A stretch of 64,000 nucleotides of DNA from Symbiodinium natans. Lineage: Eukaryota > Sar > Dinophyceae > Suessiales > Symbiodiniaceae. The DNA lies in assembly GCA_905221605.1 (NCBI GenBank), contig CAJNDS010002842.1, positions 96,001 to 160,000 of the forward strand, read 5' to 3'. Below, in pieces: positions 40,501 through 52,500 of this stretch; positions within the stretch are counted from its first letter, which is position 1; each line of letters begins with the position of its first letter. Below the pieces are notes generated by a model. The model saw only the letters and a program-made list of their open reading frames with translations, ran no database searches and was not told the DNA's origin. The position numbers and the translations under genes were made by a program.

Positions 40501-43500
40501 AGCCTAGCTTAGTATCACGCTGAGCCTAAACCCTAAACTCCTAACCTAACCCCTAAACAACATTATTCCTCAGAATGCCTATCAAGAAGCGTATAGACCA
40601 CCTAGAATACCTTAGTCCCGTGGCATGGTTCACATGTTCTCTTCTTGGGCTTGAAGCAGTCATGACAAGGATTCTTCTGCAGAGATTTGAAAAGGGTCAC
40701 CCTGATACCCAACGGCGAACTTCAACAACGGGGTGTAGGATTCTTGTAGGTGCCCTCCGAAAGACGCGGGGGGGCGGGGGGGGGTGGGGGGGTGCGGGGG
40801 GGGGGTGCGGGGGGGGGGGGGGCGGGGGGGGGGGGGGGCGAAAAGGGGGTGGGGGGGGGGGGCGGGGCGGGGGGGGGGGGGGGGGGTGGGGGGGGGGGGG
40901 GGCAAGCCCTAAAACCTCACCCTTATAAACCCTGAACCCTAAACCCTAAACCCTAAACCCTTCTAAACCCAAAAATCTAACTCTAAACCCTAAACTCTAA
41001 ACCCTAAGCCCGCCCTGAACCCAGGGGCGGCATCGGCGTGGAGAACTTGCAGGGAAGTGGGCTGATCGCTGGTGAGACCAGCCGAGCCTACCAGGAGACT
41101 TGGGGTTTAGGGTTTAGGGTTTAGGGTTTAGGGTTCAGGGTTTAGGGTTTAGGGTTCGGAATGCCCCCAAGAACCTCAGACCTGAGCTAGGTTTTAGGGT
41201 TTAGGGATGTTTAGGGTTAGGGTTTAGGGTTCTCAGAATTTGGGGTTTAGGGTTCTGGCCATTGCAGTAAACCTTCCCCTTCCATCTCTTTCTTATTCAT
41301 GCCAAAGGCAGGTTTGCAAAAAACTGTGGGCTGGTAAAGGGCTCTTTTCAGTGGTAAAAAAGATATTTGCGGTTTGGGGTTCAGGGTTTGGGGTTCCTCT
41401 TCCCGTTTCTGTGGTCGACGCCGCCACCGAGTGGCTCAAAATAGCCCCCAGAAAACCTAACATAAGAAGGCCTTTGACACCAGAAACCATAAAAAAGAGT
41501 CCTTCGAGCCTAAGGGACAGAGTAGGGGCATCCTTCCTGCACACAATAGAAACGAAGAAGAGATACGGAATACGCGAACCCCCCTGTTGTAAACCCTAAA
41601 AACCGTTGAGCCCCTTCAACCCAAGCTTTGCCTCACCACGAGGATGGCAAAATCCACCCGCGCACCTGTGAAAAGGTGCTATTTCAAGCTGGCTTAGGGT
41701 TTAGGGTTTAGGGTTTTGGGTTTTGGGTTTAGGGTCAAAAAAACAAAAAGAGCTCTGCCAGGAGACGTTTACCCTGTCCTACATCACGGGGCGCTCCGTG
41801 GGTATTGGCGCCTACCTGAACCGTCTGGGCCAGCGAAACATTCAGATGGCCAGGGGCTTGGAAGGTTTAAGGGTTTAGCGCTTAGGGCTTGGGTTTTGGG
41901 TCTGGGGTTTAGGGTTTAGGGTTTGGGGTTTAGGTTTTGGGATTTAAGTTTTAGGTTTGCCCTCAACCCCAAACCGCCGGGGCGTTCAGGATTTGAAGGG
42001 TTTCGTGCTCACATTTTGTGTTTCTTTGGGATTCGGTCGAGACAGTAAACTGAAATCTGCTCTGTAGCGTAAACCCTATGCCTATACCCTAAAGCCTTAA
42101 CCCTCAACCCTAAACCCTAAACCCTAAACCCTAGACCCTTTCCATGTGTGCGAGTACAGCAGCCCTGAACGGACGTCGAAGCTACAACTCCAGTCTCCTT
42201 AGCCCTAAACCTTTTTTTTTTTTTTTGGGGGGGGGGTTGGGTTTGGGTTTTTTCCCCACCCTCGGTGTGGGGCTGTTAGATTTTAAGCTCAACTCTTCTC
42301 CTCGCCCGGAACTCGTCTCCTCGTCCGGAACTCTTCTCCTCGCCCTCGAACTCTTCTCCTCGCCCGGTCTACTCCTCGCTCATCCCTGGAGTGCCCAAGC
42401 CCAAAGTGTCCCAGTGCCCAACTCCGGAAAACCCCAGAGGCCCAACCCCAGAGTCTCCCTAGGGCCCTAGGGTGCGCAACCCCAGAGTGTCGCGGGAGCG
42501 CCCAGCCGCAGAGCTCCGCCCCCATATTCTCCCTGGAGTGCCCAACCCCAGAGTCTCCCTAGAGTGCCCAACCCCAGAGTGTCCCCGGAGTGCCCAGCCC
42601 TGAAGCCGAGAACCCTAGACCCCAGTATGGCTAAACCCCTCTCTCTCTCTCTCTCTTTTTTGTTGGGGGGGGGGGGGGGAGTTAGGGTTAACCCTAAAAG
42701 CATCTTAGGTCAGCAGCCCCATGATCCTCACGGGCTACGCTGCCCTCAACAAGCTCTTGGGCAAGAACGTCTACTCCTCGCAGGCTTCGACCTGAGCCCT
42801 AAACCCTCAAGGGGTTTAGGGTTTAGGGTTTAGGGTTCAGGGTTCAGGGTTCAGGGTTCAGGGTTTCTGGATGTTTTTGTTTGGGGGGGGGGGGGGTGTT
42901 TTCGGGTGCAGGGTTTAGCAGTGGGGCCTTTTGAGCTCGCCGAGGGTTTTTGGAGGCTTGGGGAGGTGATAAGGTTGAAGGGTTTAGGTGTTGGAGTGTG
43001 TCTTGCAGTGCTCAGTCAAGTCTGCTTTTGGTGTAGGGCTCCCCTCTGTAGCCCCTATACCCTAGACTAGATTGAGGGAGGTGTGCGTGTGATATGTGTG
43101 TGTGTGTGATCGTAATGTGGTGTCTCGCCCTAAACCCTAAACCCTTCTGTGACTTTTGGCCCGCCCAAGCCCTCGAACCCCTGAGCCATACTGAGTGGTG
43201 TCTCGCGCAGAACCCTAAATCCTAAACCCTAAACCCTAAGCCCTGGAAACAGAGACCCCTTAAGCCGTTTGCTTAAGCAGACTCTTCACGACATCCCTCT
43301 GATAGGGTCTGTAGGGATTAGGGTTTAGGGTTCAGTAGAGTTTAGGGTTTAGCGTTTAGGGATTAGGGTTTAGTTTAGGGTTCAGCAGGGTTTAGGGTTT
43401 ATGGTTTCACGTTACAGCGTCTAGAGTCATGGAGGACCAGCTGGGCGGGCCGCAGATTATGGTGCCCAACGGCGTCACCCACCAGGTCGGGGTGCGAGTG

Positions 43501-46500
43501 TGCCTGGCTAAGAGTCTAGGGTTTAGGGTTTAGGGTTTAAGGGTGTAGGGTAGCTTTCAGGGATGCCTCTTGGGGGACCAAAAGGGGGCAGACTCGGGCA
43601 GACTTGCATTCATCCCATGTAGGAATGTGTTTGAAGAGGGGTACCAACCTAGAGAATGCTACGCCAGGCGGCCGAACCTAGAATCAAGTACGAGGCCCCA
43701 TGTCCTGAACTGGAAATAGATCAAGACTTGCTGTTGTAGCTGGTGTCCAGTACCCAGAAAATCACCTGGACAAAGTAGCTTCTTTGCGACCCTGACCCCT
43801 ACACCCTGAACCTTAAGCCCTAAACACCCAAGCCCTAACCCTAAGCCCTAAACTTGAAATCTCATGCCCTACAGCCTAATCCCCAAACTTGCACCCCAAA
43901 CCCTACAAACCCACAAACCCTAAACCCCCTCAGCCTCAAAGCCTACCACCGATCCTAGCCCTCCCACCCCAAACCTGAGACCCGAACCCCCCCCCCCCCC
44001 CCCAAAGTTTAGAGGGTATTCGGGGTTTTGGGGTTTTTGGATTTAGGGATTTATCGGGTTTGGGGTTTATTTTATTTCTATTTTTTAGGGGGGGGGGGGG
44101 CGGGGGGGGCTCATGGCCCAAGCTCCCCTTTGCTGTCGAGGTCGTGCGGGACGACCAGGAGGCCTACTTTGCTTGCACGAATCGGTTGCTCTTTGTGGGG
44201 TTTAGGTTTTAGGGTTTAGGGTTTAGGGTTTAGGGTTTCAGCTTCAGGGGTGCTTAGGCACAGGCCCTCTGAAGAAGCCCTCCTGCTGAATCCTTTCTTC
44301 AACTTTGAGGTTGCGGGTTATAGGGTTTAGGGTTTAGGGTTTAGGGGTTTAGGGGTTTAGGGGTTTAGGGGTTTAGGGGTTTTAAGGATTGGGTTTACAC
44401 CTCTCTCTCTCTTTCGCTCTTTTTCTCTCCGCTTTGTCTCTCTCTCCCAACCCTGCAAACCCGAAACCCTAAGACCCTAAACCCCAAACCCTAAATCCCT
44501 AACACTCCAAACCCTAAAGCTCTAAAACCCTAAACCCTACAACTCTAAAACCCTAAACCCTACAACTCGAAAGCCTCGAACCCTAAACTCGAAACCCCGA
44601 ACCCCTAAACCCCTCAACCCTCAAATCAAAGTCCATGCAAGGGAATGGCAGCCATCCTGGACTGGCTGTCCTACGTGCCCAAGGAGACTTGTTTCTTTTG
44701 GGGGGCCAGGGCTAGTTTTTAAAGGGTTTTCTAGGGTTTTCCAGACTTTTTCAGGTATTTTTCGAGGTTTCTCTTCAGGGTTTTAGAGGCTGTGTTATGG
44801 TTTTCTTCCGGGGTTTGCTAGGGTTTTTGTAGGGTTCTTTAGGGTTTGGGAGCATCAAGAGGCGACACTGTGCCTATGTTGAGGCTCGACTCGAGTTGGG
44901 GCTTTTGCTTTGAGCCCTTATGGGGTGGTAGCCTTTGGTTTCGGGACTTGGCAGTCTTCGGTGTTGTTACTTAGCAGAGAGTTTCGGGAACTTTGATCAC
45001 TCGTCGGCCTAACCCTAAAGCCGAAGGATGACCCTGATCTTTAAGCTTCTTCCGGAATGATGGCTTTCGATAGCCTAGGGTTTAGGGTTTAGGGTTTAGG
45101 GTTTAGGGTTTAGGCTTTAGGGTTTAGGGTTTAGGCTTTAGGGTTTAGGGTTTAGGTTTGGGCGGTCAGTTCTCTACATGGAGGTTTATCGAAACTAGGT
45201 GGTCTGTTTTCGGGGTAACCTGAATCGAAGACCCCAAATCTGCGTAGAAACGAAGCCGCAAATTACAGGGAAACCCGCCGGGGGTCAGAGTTTCGAAAAC
45301 TGCCCACATCATTGTCAGTGGATCAGCGTGAACAATTCGGTGCTTGCGTTTGCCGCGGCTTAGGGCCTTGCGCACGAAGCAAGGTTGCTCCGATGTTGGC
45401 AGCTTTAAGCTGGGTTTAGGGTTTAGGGGTCTAGGTTTAGGTTTTAGGGTTTACGGTGTAGGGTTTATGGTTTAGGGGGTTAGGTTTAGGGTTTAGGGTT
45501 TAGGGTTTAGGGTTTAGGGTTTAGGGTTTAGGGTTTAGGGTTTAGGGTTTAGGGTTTAGGGTTTAGGTTTAAGGTTTAGGGTTTAGGGTTTAGGGTTTAG
45601 GGTTTAGGGTTTAGGGTTTAGGGTTTAGGGTTTAGGGTTTCATTTGCTTCAACACGGTATGCAGCATCCACATCTGCCCTGAGGAGATACGGGGATGTGG
45701 CACACTATGGGGTTCCGGGCCTTGGGATTCTGAGTGTAGCAGCGTGGGCTTTCTTTAGCGCAAGATTTCCCGAAGTATTCCTGCCCCTGATGATTCCGCA
45801 AAAGCTTTCAGCTTGTTTCGGGCTGTAGGGTTCAAGGTGTAATTTGGAGTTGCCCTACCATTAGTCTTAAAGCACAAACCCAAGACCCTCTACCTGCCGG
45901 AAGTACAGGACATCTCCTGCTTGCCTCCGGTGTGTCTGCATCTCAGAGACGGGCACAGCCATCCAACAGCGACTGCAACCCCCAAACACCACATCCTTCG
46001 TGTTTAGGGTCCCTAACCCCGCCTAAACCTAAACCCTCACCATGCAATCCGAAACCCTAAACCCTAAACCCTAAACCCTAAACCCTAAACCCTAAACCCT
46101 AAACCCTGAACCCTGAACCCTAAACCCTAAACCCTAAACCCTAAACGCCAAGCCCCGAACCCGCAACACACCCACAAAGTCCGAGGCCAGCCGTCGGGCG
46201 CAGACCCCTGGGACCGTGATGTGGAGTTTGAGCCTACGCCGCCGGGGTCCTGGCTTGGCTTAGGGTTTAGGGTTTAGGGTTAGGGGTTTAGGGGTTAGGG
46301 GTTAGGGTTTAGGGTCCAGGGTTTAGGGCTTAGGGTTTAGGGTTTAGGGTTCATGAATCCTGGGAGTGTGTGTTGCGTTTAATGCCAGGGTGGTCAACGT
46401 TAAGCGCTAAACCCGAAACCTAAACACTCAACCCTCAACCCTCAACCCTAAACCCTAAACCCAACAACCATGAGGCTGCCGTATGACCCACGCGACTTCC

Positions 46501-49500
46501 TCCGAGCCGGGCCCACAGCTACCTACCAGCACCGGTGTATACCGGCGTGCTCGGGTTTGGGGTTTGGGCCTTTGGGGTTTAGGATTCAGGGTATAGGGTT
46601 TAGGTTTATAAGGTTTAGGGCTTTGGGGTTTAGGATTCAGGGTATAGGGTTTAGGGTTTAGGTTCCCTAAGCCCTCATTTTTTGCTCCTACAATGTTTCT
46701 TCAGGAACCCTTGAGGATCTCCCAACTCCAGACCTTGGAAAACCCTAAACCCTAAACCCTAAACCCTAAACCCTAAACCCTAAACCCTAAACCCTAAACC
46801 CTAAACCCTGGAAATCTCTACACTCCGCACATACACACGCACACGCACACAGGCCACATGCAGGGACTAGGTCGCCGTTAACTGACACACACAATCATGC
46901 TTTATGCTGTGCTATCTTGCAGTCAGCTCACACTATGCCCTGCCTTTTTTTAACTGTTATCATATCGCATCATGTGCTATTTGCACTGCTAATGCATGTA
47001 TGGTCTATTGATTCAATGGTCAAAGAGGGGGGTGCACTGCTCACAGTATGGGGTAGAGCGTCTCTAGGGCCAAGGGTGCAGAGTCAGGGATGAGGGTTTA
47101 GATTGCGGCTTAAACGGTAGTGTCTGATTCAGCCTTCTAGAAGCTTTACAAGTATCAAAGCAGGTGGATGGGTAGGCTTAACAAAATCTGCATTTCGTGA
47201 GTACAACCACAGAAAACCCTAAACCCTTAACCCTAATACCCTAAACCCTAAACCCTAAACCTTCAGCCGCAGGGTGTCATCGACCACGAGGGAGGCCGCA
47301 AGCGCGGCTTCTTCGACGCGGGATCGTGGATCGAGTACCTCGAGGCTCTTTGCGGCCTTTTTGGGTCGCTTTTGAGTGGTTTAGGGTTTAGGGTTTTGGG
47401 TTTAGGGTTTCGGGTTTAGGGCGTACGGGTGGGAGTGTTAAAGGGTATACTGTATACTTACTACAAGGAGCTGAGTATGTAAACCTCTAACTGTTGATCC
47501 TGTTAGGGTAGCAGAACCTGATGCAACCCAAGTTGAAGCTAGTTCAACCAGGATGCTCGTGACAAGTATCGGTAAGGGGATTACTCAGGACTTTGATCCT
47601 TGCAAACTCCCAAGCCTCAAATTGAAACCAAGCCTCGGACCAACCCCTCAAAGCCCTCAAATCCCCCAAACCCCCCAAACCCCCGAAACTCCCGAAACAT
47701 CCCGCAACCTCCCAAACCCCCACTCGTTGGGTTCTCTGGACGGTTCATTCGTCCTGCCCCCGCCCCCCCACCGCCCTGCAAAGCGAGGCCTAACCCTAAA
47801 CCCTAAACCCTAAACCCTAAACCCTAAACCCTAAACCCTAAACCCTAAACCCTAAACCCTAAACCCTAAACCCTAAACCCTAAACCCTAAACCCTAACCC
47901 CTAAGCCCTAAGCCCTAAGCCCTAAGCCCTACTTGTCATGCCAGCCCAGCATTTGCAACTCTGGTCGCTCGTCAGTAGTGTGAGCCCTAGACTTTGGGGA
48001 CGAGCCAGGGATGGGGCCGCACGGTCATCGTGGGCCGGGCGCGCCTGGGAGGCCTGCGAGGGACATGCCCAGGGTTTGGGGTTTAGGGTTCAGGGTTCAG
48101 GGTTTAGGGTTTAGGGTTTTCGGGTTTAGAGTTTAGGGTTACATGGACTTGTAGGGCTTTTAAGGCAGTTAGGGCTCAGGGCTTTAAGATGTTGAGCTTT
48201 TTGGGTTGAGTTTGGGGTGCAGGGCTTTCAGGGTCTTTGGCTATAGGGTTTGGGTATGCAAGGTTTTACGGGCTTCGGGGTTTTGAGGATTTTGAGGGCG
48301 TTCCGGGCCTTTTAGGGGGCTTTGAGGGCTTTGGGGCTTTTGGGGTTTAGGGGCTTTAGGATATTCAGGTCAGGGTTGTGGCGGGTTGTAGGGCTTTATA
48401 GGGTGCTAAACCCTAAGCCCTGCATTCGCGAGGTCCATAGTTCAGGGTTAGGATGAGTGTCCGCGGAAGTACTGCGAGGCATGCCCATGGGTGTCATCGC
48501 GGCCCCCTGGCTGCAGCGTAGGGGGTTTAGGGTTTAGGAGTTAGGGTTTAGGGCGGTTTACGGTTTAGGATTTAAGGGTCCCTTGTTTTGCCGAGTGTCG
48601 ATTAGAAGGCTTCCATAAAGAGCTTGGAGCACAAGGAAATGTTGGTGGCTGGTCGCTCCTAAGGCCACACTCCTGACTCATGTCAGTGTGGGTACACCCT
48701 TAAACCCTCAACCCTAAACCCTAAAGCCTCCCACGCACCCCGCTCCCCCCCGCCTACCCAAACCCTCCACCCTAAGCTCAAATCACCCCAAAGCCCGCTC
48801 CTAGAACCCGAATCCTTCAACCCACATCTGAGCCCGGAACGAATTCAAACTTTCCAGAAAGTCTTGAGCTAAGCCAAAGGCCCACAACAGACATGCTAAT
48901 GAAGCAAGAGCGAAGTTGCGAATAGCACGCAGAAGCAATAACATTGAAAGCGCGCGCAACAAAAGTTCTGAAGCATCCAAGACCTTAAACCCAAGCCCCC
49001 AAACCCTAAACCCCAAACCCTAAACCCTAAACCCCAAACCCTAAGCCCTAAACCCCAAACCCCAAACCCTAAACCCTAAGCCCTAAACCCTGAACCCCAA
49101 AGCCAAATCCTAAACCCCAAACCCTAAGCCCTAGACCCTAAACCCGTAATCCTAAATTCCAAACCCTAAACCCTAAACCCCAAACCTTATAGAAACCCCA
49201 AACCCTCAACGCTAAACCCTAAACCCTAAACCCTAAACCCTAAACCCTGAACAGCAAGCAGCAGGTCGAGACCCGGAGTGTCGACCGCCTTGTTCCGGCA
49301 GACCCATCCAACTCTGAGAGCTGCGAGGTGCTCCAGGGGGGATTTAGGGTTGAGGGTTTAGGGATTAGGGCTTAGGGCTTAGGGCTTGGGGTTAAACCCT
49401 AAACCCTAAACCCGGAACCCTGAACCCTGAACCCTGAACCCTAAACCTATAGAGCCCTGAGCCCTGAACCGTACAGCCCATCTCCGAGCCCTGGAACACC

Positions 49501-52500
49501 CTAACTGCAACTCGGAGCTCTAAAGGCCCTAAGGGACCCTTCTTCAACTGGGACCTATTCCCTGTTCTTGAGGTTTAGGGTTTAGGGTTTAGGGTTTAGG
49601 GTTTAGGGTTTAGGGTTTAGGGTTTAGGGGTTTAGGGTTTAGGGTTTAGGGTTTGGGGTTTGGGGTTTGGGGTTTGGGGTTTGGGGTTTGGGGTTTGGGG
49701 TTTGGGGCCCTATTCCCTGTTCTTAGGGTTTCGTAACGGTTTAGGTTTAGGGTTTAGGGTTTAGGGTTTAGGGTTCCGGCACCCTTTTTTTGCCTGCGTT
49801 GCTCCTGGGTCTGGCTTTAAACCATAAATCCCTAAACCCTAAACCCTAAAAAACATGGAATAGTTTTTCAACAATGCGCCATGCAGGTCAAGGAGACCAA
49901 CGGTGGCAAGGCCACGCAGATGGCGCAGAGGGCTTTGGGGATTTGTTTAGGGTTTAGGGTTTGCAGCTTCAGGGAGTGTAGGCGTGCAGGGCTTGTAGAA
50001 GTTGTAGGATACATGCGGTCCGCAGAGGTTTGTCGCCTTAGGGTGTGGGGATTCAGGATTTATGAAGGGGGGTTGGGCGTGCAGGGGATCAACCCTCAAC
50101 CCACAACCCTCTTGAAGCGAACGTGCTGAGCCCTCTTGTGTTTAGGACTTCTTAGGGATGTCTAGGGTGGAAGCCTGCAAGGGCCCTGAATCCTAAGCTC
50201 AGTCTGGCCTAGGCCTTCACGCCTCAGGGCAAGTGTTGTTTCCAAGATGTTCGTGTGCGACAGGTGGCCTTAAACGTTTTTTGGGATCGAATCCCTTAGA
50301 ATGACTACAAGAAGTTTCTGCCGGTGTCTGACAGGTATGAGGCATGGATAGATTTCTGCAAATGCAGCCAGTCGCACGGGAGTTCTTGCGTACGTTAATT
50401 GGGGTGGCTCCTTTGGGCGGGGGAGCCTCTTTTTCTAAACCCTAAACCCTAAAGGCGCCAAAATGTAGAGGCTGACAATTGCCACCAATACGCAGCGAAT
50501 TCAGCAGCCCCCAAGCAAGGTTAGGTCGGTAAACCCGAATCTCCAAACCATAACCCCTAAATCCCAAAACAATCTTCAAAAAGAACCTAAAGCCCCCAAA
50601 CACCAAGCCCTAAACCCTAAAACCCCCCAAAGCCCCAAACCTTGACACCCTAAAGCCCTGCACGCCCTACAGCCCTGCAACACCCCAGCCCCCAAACCCT
50701 AAACCCTAAAACCCCAGCAGCTCTGCAGGTGCCCAAAACCCAAATCTACCCCCAAGCCATAACACCCCCAAAGCCCTAAACCCTAAAACCTTGACAGCCG
50801 AAACGCCCAAGCCCTGAACCCCAAGCCCGAAACCTTATCTCCTAAAACCCCAAACCGCAACGCCCTAAAACCCTGAAACCCCAAACCCCAGCCCCTAAAA
50901 CCCTCAAGCCTAAGAGCCACAAACCCCAAAACGCCCCCAAAACCGCCAAAACCGCCAAAAAGAAACCCTAAACACCCCAAAACCCTGAAAAACACCTAAA
51001 TCCCCTACACCATACAAACCCTAAAACCCTAAACCTCCTAAACCCTGAAAACCCCAAACCGGTACACCCCCAAGCCCCCAAAAAACTCGGCAGGTGACCC
51101 TAAACCCTAAACCCTAAACCCCAAACCCCAAACCCCAAACCCCAAACCCCAAACCCCAAACCCCAAACCCCAACCCCAAAACCCCAAACCCCAAACCCCA
51201 AACCCCAAACCCCAAACCCCAAACCCCAAACCCCAAACCCTAAACTCTAAACCCTAAACCCTAAACCCCAACCCCAAGCTCCCAAACAACTCGGCGGGTT
51301 CTTTGGGTCTATGTATTATGTATATAGGGCCCTATTTCCTTCATTCCCTAGAAAGAACCAGGGGCAACAACTCGGCAGGTGTGGTTCCCGGACAGTGCCT
51401 TTAAGACAGCCCAGGCGCTCAAGGACTGCTCGGGCTGGGGGGGGGGGGGGGGGGGAGGCTTTGAGAAGGGTTTAGGGTTTAGGGTTTAGGGTCTAGGGTT
51501 TAGGGTTTCGGGGTTTAGCAACTAGGGTTCTTTGTAGGACCCAGAGTAAAACCATATTATATGTTCTTTAGGTTTTGGGTTCCCTTATAAGCCCCTTTAC
51601 ATCAAGAAGGGCAACCTTTCTTATTCCCAGGCTACTCTTGGGTCTAGAGGGTTCTGTCAAGGGTTGTTATAAGGTTGTGTCGAGCATTGTGAAGGGCTTT
51701 GAGTTTAAAAGGCACATTTAAGTGTTTTTGTGGGTTACGGCTTTTCAGGGTGTTAGGGGATTCAATGCTTTAAGGGTTTAGGGGGTTGTGGGGATTTTGG
51801 ATTTCAGGGTAGAGTGTTTGTGGGAGTTAGGGGTTAGAGCTGTGTTTTTTGTGTTGCGGCTGAGGGTTTCAAGGCTTCAGGGCCTTGAGGTGTTGCGGCT
51901 TTATGGATTTAGGGTTCCAGGGCTGTAGGCTTTTCAGGGTTTAGGGTTTAGGGGGTTTAGGTAAACTCTTCTAGAGCATCCCCATGCCCGATCTTTCATT
52001 TTAACACCCCCGTGCCCCCTTAATCTTCAAGCCCAATGGGTCCATAGACAGCCTAAGAGTTGAAAACCCCTCATCCCGCAACCCTAAGCCCTAAACCCTG
52101 CATTTGCGGATTTAGGGTCTAGGCTTTCGGGTCTCAGGACTTCAACCGCGGAGAAAACTTGCCAGTTTGGCCCTCGGCACGCGGCTATGGCGGGAGTTTG
52201 GGTCCGAGGGCACGTAATGGAGACAGGGTTTATAAGGTATTCGGGTTGAGGGCTTAATCATTTAGGCGGGTTGAGGTTTGGGGGTTTGGGTTGGTGTAGC
52301 TCATTCTGATCTAACAAGCTATCTTCTTTACACGTTCAACACTGAGACATTCGCTCCGACATGTTCGTTCGATGAGGCCTTGAGAACCGTCCTCTCCTGG
52401 TCTTGATTCGAGTCACTGCATTTGGGTTTCCCTAAGCCCTAAACCTTAAACCCGAAGCCCTAAACCCTAAACCCTAAATAGAACCTGTGCCGGAAGTGCA

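Noticed and set aside
40575-40935. Gly-rich or Pro-rich proteins
   Set aside because: They come from the near-pure G tract; no conserved part outside it.
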